Shown piece after piece: positions 22,801-35,000 of a stretch of 64,000 bases of DNA. The notes beneath the pieces are model-generated. The model was not told where the DNA came from and searched no databases. It was given only the letters and a program-made list of their open reading frames with translations. This DNA comes from Exophiala sp. HKRS030. Lineage: Eukaryota > Ascomycota > Eurotiomycetes > Chaetothyriales > Herpotrichiellaceae. The position numbers and the translations under genes are program-made. Positions within the stretch are counted from its first letter, which is position 1; every line of letters starts with the position of its first letter. The stretch covers positions 3,596,001 to 3,660,000 of the forward strand of contig JAHWDD010000006.1 of assembly GCA_023897205.1 (NCBI GenBank), given 5' to 3'.

Positions 22801-23802
22801 ATGGCCATTCGGGACCTATGGAGACGACAATTGGAAGGTACGGCCTCGAGCGGCAGCTCAGCGACATCGACAGCCACGGCAAGTGCGACCGTTACGGAGT
22901 CCGTATCCGACACAGTCCTGATCAACACCATGTCGTCGACATCGACATTGACATCGGTCGTAGAGAGCATCGTGACCGTAAGCCCAAGCGCCGAGGTGAA
23001 TGCTACACCCACTTTCGGGTCTGCCACTACTACAACGACCGAACGTGAAGCTGTCGTTTCAAGCACTGTGATTAGCTCTCCAGGAGCAGCGTTGGCAACC
23101 ACAAGCATCAACCTTACGGCGGCCATCTTGACGACCAACTTCGTCACTTATACAAAGACTGTGACGTCGGAAAAAAGTGCAACCGATGCGTCAACAAGCG
23201 ATACTCGGACGAGCAAAGGTGACTCCGCAAGCAACACAAATGTAATGGCTGGAGTTGGGGCTGGGTTGGCAGTCTTCTGCATACTTGTTATTGCAGCTCT
23301 CTGGGTCTTTACTGTTCGTCGACGTCGGAAGGGATGGAAAGATCCAACTCTTGAGCAGCAGAGTAAAGCCGACACTAGTGAAGTTTGCTTGGTGGAAAAA
23401 GGCAGTACAGTGGTGGTGGAAAAGTATGGACATATGCGGATCGAGCTGTCCGGCAAGTCTGCAATGCGCTTTGAGATGCCTGGAAAACCAGAGTTCACTC
23501 ACTCAGTGTTCGAACTGGATGCTACAGACACATCTGCCTCGACGCATCTATCTGAAAAGCCAACAGAACCAATTGACTCTGCAGTATCATTGTGGTCGTG
23601 GAAGGCTGGAGATACACAGAAAGCCACCTATCAACGTGATAAGGATGGATCGACGGAATCCACGCGAGACTCTTATATGGCCAGTCCTGTGGAGGCAGAT
23701 TTTCGCCCAACTTCTCCTGCAAACATGCTGTCATCTCCCACAACTCTACCTCCAACTCTACAGCAAGATTATCAAACTAGGGATCCTTCTGTGAGTCCCT
23801 AA
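22801..23802 (+). CDS. Ser/Thr-rich single-pass cell-surface protein (sensor-like architecture)
   Basis: An ATG at 22801 opens 333 residues. Residues ~12-145 are an extended Ser/Thr/Ala/Val-rich segment, probably O-mannosylated, with NxS/T sites (NAT, NLT). One membrane helix lies at about 149-170, followed immediately by RRRRKGWK as a stop-transfer signal, then a ~155-residue cytoplasmic tail with Ser/Thr-Pro sites. This layout resembles Mid2/Wsc-type cell-wall stress sensors, but no WSC domain or homologous tail motif is visible. There is no signal peptide at the N-terminus, although the frame is open upstream for about 100 bases and ends at a TGA near 22696. Either translation starts in an unplaced upstream exon or the helix acts as a reverse signal anchor. 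Confidence 0.65.
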   Translation: MAIRDLWRRQLEGTASSGSSATSTATASATVTESVSDTVLINTMSSTSTLTSVVESIVTVSPSAEVNATPTFGSATTTTTEREAVVSSTVISSPGAALATTSINLTAAILTTNFVTYTKTVTSEKSATDASTSDTRTSKGDSASNTNVMAGVGAGLAVFCILVIAALWVFTVRRRRKGWKDPTLEQQSKADTSEVCLVEKGSTVVVEKYGHMRIELSGKSAMRFEMPGKPEFTHSVFELDATDTSASTHLSEKPTEPIDSAVSLWSWKAGDTQKATYQRDKDGSTESTRDSYMASPVEADFRPTSPANMLSSPTTLPPTLQQDYQTRDPSVSP

Positions 23803-26800
23803 GAAAGGTCAGAGCTCTTGGGAGTCATCGACTGTCGAAAAGACAGCACCACAAGCATGCTCAAGTCATACTTGCCGATGATAGTGGCGAGACAGCAAAA
23901 TGGGCGATTCCTGGCACAGCCAACAGTGATTACAAGAACCCGATCAGCACGTTGCAATCTTGCCTCAACCTTAGCGCCATCTTACCCTCAGGAGCCAGTT
24001 CTCAGAGTCGTCATCGGCGAACATAGGCCCTAGACTCGAGTTCTTTTCTGCGCCAACACATGGGGATTTCTGGTACTGCATCACCTCGGAATATATACAG
24101 AGCCCCAAGGTTGGGGGAGGAAACGGCGAGAGCAACACATAGTGGTCAGAATTGACCGACACTAGAATCGAGAATTCTGAGAAGTCGGACACAGCGAGAG
24201 CTGATTTCTGTTGGGATCGAAACTCATCATAGCAGCTCGCTCGCAATTGGTGTCCCCGCCACAACATCCTATGATGGGTTCAAGTCAAATGTCTGGGGAC
24301 ACAGCGGCAACGCCCGCATCTTCGTTCTGGGGGACGTTGGCCTGGGACCGGAGCCTCGGTCAAAAAGAGTCAACCAGCCTGTCTCTCTCAAAGACCGTCT
24401 CATCGCCGATGCGCGATGCCAGAGGTATCGATCCAACACCAACATCACTGGTTGCTGAATGAACAACAAGAAATCTTGAGATATCTTGGCTGCTGAAACA
24501 TCCCCAGCGGCCATCTGGCCCTTAACGTTGAGTAACAACCGGAAGGTCTGCGAGGTGGATGCAGTATCTGGCCGGCAAATTCACGGATCCGAGGCCTTCG
24601 GTACCGGTTATTGGCGGCAGCTCCTTGACAATGACAGGCATACCAGGACGAAATCTGGACCGGGTCTGCACATTGATGCTCGCAAAACACTCGCCAGGTC
24701 TGGTCTTATGCCCGCCTGGAAGGGGTAATGTGCTGTGTCCCCCGCATTCCGCTCGTACAAAAATCACGCCTTGTGTTTGAATTTTGATCCATCTCTGTAT
24801 GCGAGACCTTAGCTCGGATCTCGCCATACCGAGGAAGCATTCTGCATCTTGGAAGAGAATTGATTAACACGATCATGGAGATTGGCTAGATATGGGGCTT
24901 AGACTAGGGATTCTGCGAAATTGATGCATTACTCGGGGTTGCCGGGCAAGGCCACCCTTCCAGCATCTCCGAGTCTCGATACTGGTCGAACGTGAAAGCT
25001 AGTCATAAGCGAATGTGGGAGTCCCCGGGGCCGACTTGTGGGGAAGGAAGTGCTTTGGACTGAGTAAATCATCAATTGATTGTTTGATCAACCCCATGAA
25101 ATTGTATGTCATGTAGTAGCTTGCATCAAAACGCGTAGTGAGCGTGATACTGGTATTTTTGTTATTCGGTTTGCCATGGCCCGTGGCTCTACAAATCTGG
25201 AGCATCTATTGCGACAAGCCAGTACGTGACATACCAAAGATGTGTCGAGGAGATCACAACCATGACGCCTGAGGAGATGAGCATCGTGTTCTTGAACAGG
25301 CCGTATCTTTCCCTATGTGCATTCCGAAAGAGCTATGATTGGACAAGATGCCGAGGTAGGGTATTGTGGGAGATGCCAAAACCTAAAGCACCAGAGTTGG
25401 TAGTGGACAATGACGCGGGTGGAATGATTTGACTTTTGGTGCAAAGACCCAAGTTGAAGCTAGCTCGGTGGTGCTTTTGTGCATCGATGTAGACGGAGTA
25501 AGTTGCAACCACACGGGGTCACGGCTGAGGCGCTTCGTATTCGTTAGGAACCTGAGCCAATGCCAAAGGCAAGACTCTTACTTGGAGGACCATATGGCTC
25601 AGGCTGGGCCGGACAGGGCTTGGAGGTCGAGTGGAAATCAAGCGTGTCCACCTTTGGAGTTGCGAACAAAACACTAGAATCAGTCATGGGGAATGTGTCT
25701 GAACGAACAGTCCAGATCGAACGTGGAGTGATGGGGTAACATTCCACCAACTCCATACCCTGAGCCTACCGCCCTGCTAGAATCGGTCGTCTCACCTGAT
25801 TCTTGTCATCCGAAGCACGGGGTTGGGGAATAGGAACTTAGGGAAAAGGGGCGTGGTCTGAACTAGAAGGGTGGAACAGAAACAGAAGCGTCCCCGCAAA
25901 CTTTGGTCGGTAAGCGGAGATGCTGCTGCATCAAGGCATCGAGCCCGTCGCCTCATTTCCCGAATCCAGCTGTTTCCCTGGATGAGTAGCCTGAACCCGT
26001 GGGCTGAAGGATTGCTTTGCGGGAGATCAACAAGGGTAGGCCTCAATTGGTAACGATACCTTAACAGCGGCCACCGGCCCACCGGCCAACCGGCGGCGAT
26101 ATTGGGATTTTGGACATATACATACAGATCCATGCTTACCAAACACATGGCTCAGGATCATGCCGGACAGCAGTCGCATGAAGCAGGTGATGGAGGCTGA
26201 TCCACATCAACTCGCCGGGGCGTGGGACTTTCTGTCACCATGTGGAGAGGTTCACACCTGTGGCCTGTCTGGATTCTGGACCTATGATAAAGACATTGAC
26301 CAGTATTTGGCCAGTTACAAGCCATTGAGACGGGGGATATGGTGGTGCTTTCACGGACCAAACCCGGTCTGTCGTCCGATCGTGCCTGTGCCTGCATCTC
26401 ACTAGTCCGGACTCCTTCAAGTCAGGTCTGGCACGGGGTGGTCGTGTCAAGGGCGACGCTGCACAGTCAAGCTGTTGATGACCGAGCTTACTGTCATTCT
26501 TACCAGGTGATATTCCGACTCTAGTCGCCGTTTGTCTCTGTGTAAGCTCTGTGTAAGTAGGATTTGGTCATCTCACGTCGAGTGCGCGGGGTTGTCAATT
26601 CCTGGGGGAATTTGGGAAGGTGGGGTCCATTGGCACTGTTACCTGTTGGTGGTGGGTTGCACTTTCCTAGTCCGTTGGCTATAACGAACGGGTTTCGCCA
26701 GTGGCACGGTGGCACCTTCCCAAGGTCACAGGTGCCGCACATGCAAAAGCGCCTTCCTGAATCATCAACATGGTTCTACTGTAGTTTGTAGACTCGTGGT

Positions 26801-28211
26801 AGCAGCCCGTGACTCTGGAGTATCAACCTGCGCACTATCGACTCACTATCTGTGCCATCTCAACCCGGCCAACAGTCATCACCGACCTCAGCAAAGCCCG
26901 CCTTGATTCATCTCCTTGATGCATTCCTCAAGTCCTTCAACACCAGCCATGGCATGCACAAATCCACTTCCACAAGAGACAGGGTAGAGGTCACCCGCTT
27001 TCAGCCTCAGGTTGCTGATCTGTCTCCCTGCCTGCATCAGTCCAGAAAAGCCAACACCACATTTTGGGCCTAGTTCCGGTAGGTTATTAAACCACCCCGC
27101 AAAGCTAACAGTCGACTGAGAATTTAGTCAAAATTCTATCTCTTTTAAAACGCTTTGAGTTGCCTTCGTAGGTGCCACGGCACAACGTTGGAAAAACCGG
27201 GTCTCGGTTTCATTCACCGACACACCTTATGCCGCCGACTATCGGCACCGCTCGTGGGCTCGTGGGGTCTCCAGTTGGATGGGCTTGGGGGCGGGTTCGA
27301 GAGGATCCGCACGGCGTACAGGGGAAAGCGATCAAAAGACAGAACATCGGGTCAACTGCCGATCGATTGCCGCAGAATTGGTGCATAGGAACAAATCGAA
27401 TTATGGTGGGAAGAAAACAAAATCAACGCGAGGATCAACACGATCCTTTGCCTACTTTCGACGTCCAGTGAAGGCTGTCCCATGATTCATTCCTAACGTC
27501 ACGAGAAACAACTACGGGCGCCAATCCCTACTTGACTTCCGGCAGGACGTCACGTACAGGGTTTGCCTCGTATTGGCCCTCTCTTGGTATATTGGCATTG
27601 ATGCTTCTCGTCGCCACGCATCATCCTCAATGGTGAGAATCTTCCAGGCGAAAAGCGTTCGTGTCTCCCAAGCAAAAAGTCTTTGATTTGGTTGCTTGGG
27701 TCTGAAAGCTTGGTCAATCATGTCGTAACCTAATATCCGCTTCCCAGCTTCAAGTTGCCGGTGCTGCACAATTTGGCAAACTGAGTATCTGTCGGGGTCG
27801 TTGCGTACGCTGGACTTCGATATTAAATTTTATTCCTCAAAGGCTGGGTGACGGGTGGTGCGAGGTAAGTGCAGCACTACTCTACACGTGGTTGAGGTAG
27901 GCATGGGTCTGAGTTTCCATTATGTGTATCCTTCCATACATCGCTACGCGACTAGCATGTTGCCGATCAAACTCAGATCTGCACCGATGAAACAAGTCGA
28001 TCAAGGTTCTGATAGGATAAAGTTTGCATACTGTTTAACTACTTTGGCATTTTGCATCGAAGGAACCGATTTGAGGCGCAATACTCGACATGGCCCAAGT
28101 ATAGATACAGACTTTTCAATTGTGCACAAGTAGCAATTTGGCCCCATCACGACGTCTTCGACAAGGGGTATTTATTCCACAGCCTTTCGAGCTCCTCAAT
28201 ATATTGTCGGA
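23803..28211. other. 4.4-kb gene-poor region
   Basis: I can support no gene in this stretch. Open frames are short (under 125 codons), often overlap on opposite strands, and none joins across plausible introns to give a recognisable protein. The longest candidates (24522-24827 minus, 25792-26148 minus, 26160-26405 plus, 27855-28133 plus) have no family signature. It is not strikingly AT-rich. It could hold non-coding RNA, regulatory DNA or a decayed gene. Confidence 0.45.
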
Positions 28212-29877
28212 TCAATAGGTGTATCTGAAGCCTTCCAGGCCTTCAATTGCCTTGCCACCTGACGCCGCTCTCTTGTTCGCGCGATAGAACTTGAAGTCCA
28301 GCGCCAAAGTGATAACGATGATCAGGGCGCTCGAGATCATGCAGGTAATGATACCAGGATGATAAGCAGGCTTGTCCTGTTCACGGAACACGGTACTGCC
28401 AATGATGCCGCCGATACCTCCTGCGCCAACCAAGGTAGCCGAACACAGTGCACGTTTCCATTGTCCTCGGATATTGTTAGCCTGCCAGGTCAGCACGCAA
28501 GGCACATTCGCGTTGCAAGCCGTGGTTGCGAGGAAAACACCAAAGTACCGCACTCCCACATTGTCGAGATATCCCAGCAAAGGTAGACCTGATTTTTATG
28601 TTAGTTTCCTCTTGTCCAAGTGTAACCATCATGGACCACTTACCAATGAGAAGGAGCGCGCCGTTCACCAGAATAAAAGGGCTGCGGATATGATACTTGT
28701 CACCTGCCCATGCAAAGGCGTACATGACAATCGCAGCCAAAACATAAGGAGGTGCAATGAGGCACTGGGATGCCGCCACATCAAATCCCATGCCCACATT
28801 GAGGATGATGGGCAGGAAATATGCAATGGCATAGGTGTTTGTCGTAGTAAGACCGAAGAGAGCGGCAAATGCCCAGATCTTCAAATCGAGAGCACCTTTC
28901 AGGTAGGAGCCGAGATGGAAAGGCTCTAGTTTGACGTCGTGGCGATCCTTCTCAATGCGGGCGACGATGAAATCAGCTTCTTGCTGATTCAGGAACTTCA
29001 GGCCGAAAGTGTTGACCGCGAGTTCAGGGAAGTCCACGATCAAGGCAAAGGAACCGATGCCGAGAACGCAGGTGATGACTCCCTGAAGGATGAAGATCCA
29101 TCTCCAGCCTGCAATGCCGGGCAAGATACCAGGAGTCAAAGTGGGATTCGCTTTGGTTGGTCCGTAATGTTGTCCCCACCACACTGGTCCGTCGCCATGA
29201 TTCTTTAGCTGCGAGAATCCGTACGCGAGGATCCCAGCGAATGCAGATGCCATGGAACCGATCAAGTAGAACACTGCATTTCTTTTTTGTAGTTCGTAGC
29301 GTGGGTACCAGCAGCTCAACAGATAGGCACAACCTAGAGAGGGTTATTTAAGACAATCACTATTGGGTCAAAAAGGAATCAACTTACCAGGAAAGAAGCC
29401 AGCCTCAAACACACCCAGAATGAGACGCAAGTAGATGAGATCCGTCCAGTTTTTGATGAAGCCAAAAGCAATCATGGTCAGACCCCAGAGGATGACAATG
29501 CTGGGCAAGAAAATCCGCGGGCCAACCTTGCGGAGAACCACAGTCGCGGGAGGCTGCAGCAAGACATAGGTGATGAAGAATACGAGGACGATAATCGAAT
29601 ATCGGTTTGAGATGAACTTGAGGTCAACGCCCATGCCCGCAACCACGGCAATACCCAAATTCGTCCTGTCCATCAGCGACACACAGTAGAGAAATCCAAG
29701 AGTTAACACTAATCTTCGATCTATGCGACGAATGATCTTTTTCTGCTCCTCTGGCGTGAAAGCGTTGATTCTCTCGTCATCATGATCAGACGAGCTCTGA
29801 ATTGACACCTTGGTGTCATCGGCACGCTCAAGCTGATCGATGTTGAGATCCTTCTCGACTGGAGAGTGAAGAGCCAT
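28212..29877 (-). CDS. MFS transporter, anion:cation symporter / Dal5-like family
   Basis: Three exons (29877-29388, 29333-28644, 28588-28212) with two phase-1 introns (29334-29387, GTAAGT...CTAG; 28589-28643, GTAAGT...ATCAG) give 518 residues. About twelve membrane helices are evident. The N-terminal tail is acidic and leads into RRIDRRLVLTLGFLYCVSLM and DRTNLGIA, the family hallmark at helix 1; an FEAGFFPG segment at helix 4 and an RWIF segment after the mid-loop also fit the allantoate/nicotinate/vitamin permease group. The substrate cannot be read from sequence. The start at 29877 is the first ATG; the frame is open further upstream only from a TTG. The C-terminus (YRANKRAA) is a short cytoplasmic tail. 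It has no co-oriented pathway genes beside it. Confidence 0.9.
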
Positions 29878-32006
29878 GATGGGATGAGCGAGGGCACAGT
29901 AACTGGGGAAAGTAAGGGCCCTGGGACAGAAGCTTTGATGAACTGAGAAATAGGTTGGATATTGAGAAATGGAGGGCGTAAACAAGACTTTATGCTCGTA
30001 GAGGATCGCGGATCCAACAAGTCCCCAGATTATCTTCTAACCCGACAGCGGGACACTAAGTATGTGCAAGGATGTGAAGTCGAGCATTTTCGACAGCTGT
30101 CCAAGCCTGCATGATCGTTGAATTCCAGAGCCCACCCTTCGTCTCCAGGTCAAAGCAGTCCAGAGCTCGCTAGTCTGCGTTGATCGGTGTCCACTGGCAA
30201 GACCTAATTGAAAGCTCAAGACGGTAGACTAGTGAATGGATCCGTCTTCCGTGGGGGCAATCATAGTCTCGAGAACACTCCAGACTTACGAGTATCCGGT
30301 GGAGTCCGGGGTATTGGCCAGCTAGGCAGAACTGAGCTAAATCAAGTTGTCAGCATGGCCGATGCTACCCATGTTATCACATATCGATGAATCAGCTTGG
30401 CCGGCTCTCTGCACAAGTTTCCGATCATGAGAACTCAAAATGCCGGAAAGGCTTCGGATATGCTCAAAATTTCTCATCAACAAGATGCTATAGCCTTGGA
30501 CTCATGGCATGCCGTGTTCAAGTCTGGCCAAGAAAGTCATTCGGAGAGAAGGTTCACCAAGCCAGTCGAAGCAATCAGGCAGAGGGCAGCTTAGCAGGGG
30601 CTACAATCTGAATTTTGATGGTCCTTATCCGTGCAATGCATCCACTGTACGCCCTCCCGCCATAGTAGGGACTGGGCGTGTGTAGCGGGTGAAAGTTCTG
30701 GGTTGAGCCCCTAGTTAGTGCACGCCCAAAGGCTTGGACATGTCTTGGAATTGGAGAAGATGCAGACGTTGTGCGAAGGATCTGCGGGGCCCTAACCAGC
30801 GTCCGCCAGACTTTCAGGCGACTCGCCGCTTCACGCAACGAGGTGACTGTGTGGGAACTGGTGCCGGGTCGGAAGCGACGACAGCTGACTTTTTCTGCGT
30901 CATGATTGGTCAACGTACCTAGGTCTGGTGTGTGGACTTTTCTGCACATTACTGTGGGTGGCGACTGAAGACCGCTTTCCAAGTTGTCAATTCCAAGCCT
31001 TGACCCCGTCGAATAATCGTACTGCATAAGCCTTTCTTGGCTAGTAGCAGGAGTCTTGGAATTTGGAGTATGTCGCCGTTAGAGGAATGATGAAGTCCCG
31101 AGGTAGGCTTGAAGCTTCTGGTAAACCACATGCCATCCACTACGACCGACTCGCGTCCTCACGATTTCTGGTCGTTGCGTGATTCGATCACTATAGCCGG
31201 TGGGGAGTCTCTGCGTTGTTGGTGCAAGTGAATGCGGTTGGAAAGTCCGAAATGACATTTTCGCATTTCTCGTGATGATTTGAGAGGCATCACATCAGAG
31301 GTCCGTAAAATCACGAAGGCCGACATGCCTCAGCAGATCACATCACGTCGCCGTGAAAAGTCCGTATGTTGGGAGATGAAGGACCGGAAGTGGAAGCAAG
31401 CAAGATGGTTGAAGATTGACGATCGAAGGCCCTGGACGATTCCGCCTCGATTGTCGTGTTCAGGTCGCTCCTGCCCAAGATGATGGTCCGAGGCAATCAG
31501 AAGGGGAAGGAAGGAGTGGTTACAGTTTGTGTCTTGTGTGAAAGAAAAGGAGAAAGGAGTTTGCAATCTACATTAACGTTATGGAAGCTGTAATCCCCTT
31601 TACTTGATTGACAAATTAGTAATGACTCGTCTGGACGCTCGGTATTGATTAGTATTCAGCAAAAGAACTTGGGATTTTGACCCAAACACCCACCATTGGG
31701 CGTGCACTGCATCAATCAATCACGATAGGATCAAGTCGCGTGATAATCCGAATTGATCATTATGGTCGCAGATAAAATACATACAATACACAAGGCCAGC
31801 GGCCATCTAAATGCGCCCTGTTCGTCCACTTCCTAGGGGTTCAGAGGTCTGAGTCCTCATTCTTCCAAGACGTCCATGAGACCCTTGACAGAGCTACCTC
31901 CTGGCTTGACATACACGCCGCCATATCCTGCAATAATACAATGACTGTGCATCACAACCCGTCCTCGTTCTCACATAGATATCTCCGTCGACACTTCCAA
32001 TCCCAG
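29878..32006. other. Intergenic region between the MFS gene and the tra1 3' end
   Basis: About 2.1 kb with no supported gene. A minus-strand frame at 30575-31027 (150 codons) has no recognisable product and no matching codon pattern. The part next to tra1 (31560-32006) will contain its 3' untranslated region and terminator. Confidence 0.45.
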
Positions 32007-35000
32007 TTACAACCAAGGCATCCACAGGGGATCCATTGCACTTAATTTCATCGGATCTGTAGCTCTGCTCACCAAGTCCACCACGTTTTGACAAGCAGGC
32101 AATACTCCATTGACACCAGTATTATCTGCACCTCCTCCAACCGTCCCCTGAGTCTTGGCCAAGGCGAGTGCCCTTCTGACCACAAAGTCTGCGTTCTGCG
32201 CAACCAATTCCCGCAGGTGCTGGCCTTCCATCTTTGTCTCGTTGTTGTTTGCCTGTGTTCTGCCCACTGCCCAGTTATACATTTCGTCTCGTACGAAGAT
32301 GGACAATTGTTGCTCCATTTCATATCCCTGGTCTTGTTCGGCAATGCATCTTGCGATAGCCATCAGACTGGCAGTAAAGATGCCTTCCACTGCAAGTGGA
32401 CCCATCAATGTTTGAATGTTCGGACTGAGGCGGAAAGGCACGGCTTCGGGATTGAAGAAATATGCTCGCGCAGAGTTCAGATTCGGGAGGAGATCACTTG
32501 CCCAAATATCGCCTGTAGCTCTAGACACCGCAAATTTGCTCGGATACCGAGCCGACATGTGCATCACGTATGTCATAAATGTCGTGGCGGCGTATTGGTA
32601 CGCAAATTGGCGACGGAATAGCCAGAAGTCGGCAAAGTTGGGGTATATCGACTGGAAGTATTGCAAGAGCACAATGTTGGGAACCCATCGCTCCTGAATT
32701 GTACTGAATATTTCCGTCTTTAGTACAGAAAGTTGTTCCGGGCTGCGTGGGTTGCTCTTCTGTTGGTCCGCAATCGCTCGTGACTTCTCCAACACAAACA
32801 TCATCGGATCGTCCCTAGACATCCCGGACACTTTTCGGACAAAGTCCTCGTACACTGTCTGAAGGGTGGTATACGATGCATCGTCCTGTACCAACCGGAT
32901 ATACGGCGCTATTGGAACAAAGATCGGTAGGTGGAAGTACAGGTTGCGCCGACGAGACTCCTTTCGTTTGGCCAGGGTCTGATTGAAGATTCGGAAGAGT
33001 TGTACAATGCGTTCTTCGCGTCGGACTTTGCCTCCCGTTGGATGCTGGACGGCAAATGGGTGCAGTGACCCGTCATGACCGCGGATCGTGAGTCGTCGGT
33101 GACATATGCTATTTCCACGAACGACCTCAACAGTTGGCATAAACCGTTCGATCCGGACGAAATCCGAGTTCTTGTCTTTATGTTGTTGGTATTGTCCAGG
33201 CACTTCGACCGAGTCATCAAATTTCAAGAATTTGAACTCGCTCAAGTGATGGCTGTACGACTCAAGAGGATTCCATTGCTGCTTGTGGTCAAGCTTCTGT
33301 TCGAACTTGTCCCTCCATCTCCTCAACTTGTGGATATACTCATACATTGTTGGTTTCGTCTGTACAAAATCGGCTTCGAACGACTTGCGGATATGAGCTG
33401 GCAGGACGGAGGTAACAAATCGAGCGATGTTGGCCTCAGTGCTGGGAGGCAGTTTTGCACCTTCGGCATAGGTGCCCGGTGCCCTGCTGATATATGCCAG
33501 ACCATCATTGAGTAATGCCACGATCAGGCGATGAGCATCTTCGTCTGGTGGACATTTGAAATGTTTAGAAAGCTGATCTGTCATAGTTTCCATGGAAAGC
33601 GCCAGTAAGGGAAAAGCCGTTTTCAAACCAGCCATTATCTCATCTGTATAATCCCATGGTTTTCGAGGTCCTTCTTTCTTTTCCGCTTCTGTGCCGTTTG
33701 TATGTGCGTCGCCATTAGGCTCCTGTTTCGGCTTTGGCGAAGCACTACTGTTCGCGGGAGTCTCCCCATTGGCAGTTCCAGGTCGTGAGCCCACGTCCGC
33801 CTTCTCCTGCTTGGCCTGTTGCGCCCGCTTCTGATTTTCAAAATGCTTCTTCTTTGTTAGGAACTCTTCTCGCGTAGCCCGCAAGTGATAGAAAAGCGAT
33901 TGAGGGAAAGCCTTCGCAATCTTCACCAAGACGGATTTGGCAAGTCGTGCTTCTTTGTGTTCGAGACTACCCAGTAGTTGCGGGACAAATGTAGTCCAGT
34001 ACCAAACAGGTGTCTCACCTTTGAAGTCCTCGAAAGCCTTAGCGATATGTCCTTCTTCGTCGTCCAGACTGAGTAGCCACAGAACTCTACTGAGCATTTT
34101 CCTTGACTTTGCACTCTTGTACAATCCGGCAGCCTCGAGATAGCAGCTGACTGCATTGCTGGCAGCCTCGATATTGGTTGGATTTTCTTTGAATTTGCGA
34201 TCCGAATATTGACCCCATTCGGCCCATGCTTTGGGCAGTCTGAGATCGTAGTAGAGTGCGACGCCAAAAGCCTCGTTTGCTTCTTCCGCATGTTGCAGTT
34301 TTGCGAGGAACATGCCCTTCAAGGTATAGAACTCGGCTTTCTGCTGCGCACCAAAATAATTGAGGTTGGTGTTATTGATGACATCCAATCCATTGTTGAG
34401 CTCGGATTTGTTCTGGTAGTGACATTTCGCCTGTTCTCTCAGCTTTAAGAAGGCCTCCTGGATCTCGATATTGGGCAAAGTGTAGATCTTGCCGAGCTGT
34501 GTGATACATACATCTGGCATCTGGTGTTTTCTGGCAACATGTGCGAACTTGTTGATGATCCAGGCAGTTTCGTGATAACCACGGAAGGCATAAGAGTTGT
34601 TGCCAACATTGTTGCCGCCTTGTGGAAGTAGTGGCAAGTACGTGGAGTTGACGAGCTGGAAGACATGCTGGCGCCAGGTGACCAAATCTTGCCAGGCATT
34701 GATATCGTCCCAGATATTTGGAAGTCGATCTCGCCATGCCTGTAGCATCATCTTAACTTCTTGAGATTTGGCATCGAGATTACGCTCATTCGTACCCATC
34801 AGACTGTCGCAGATAATGCTGGCGTCATGAAGTTCGACCAATTGTTGGAAGTTTTGCAAGATGGGAATGTGAGCATTTGTGATGCGTCGTGGAAGCTGAT
34901 GCCACTTTCGAATAGAAAGCTGTATTGCCTCGTCGCAGACGTGCTGGAATTCAGCCCGCGACATTTGCTTCGAATTGTACCGTAATAGGGCCATGAAGGC

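Noticed and set aside
26160..26405. 81-codon plus-strand frame
   Set aside because: Overlaps an equally long minus frame and has no supporting motif or intron.
30575..31027. 150-codon minus-strand frame
   Set aside because: No homology, ends and begins in intergenic DNA, and several plus-strand frames overlap it; not enough to call a gene.
32088..32697. Plus-strand frames over the tra1 3' end
   Set aside because: Antisense shadows of the conserved PI3K-like and FATC regions.
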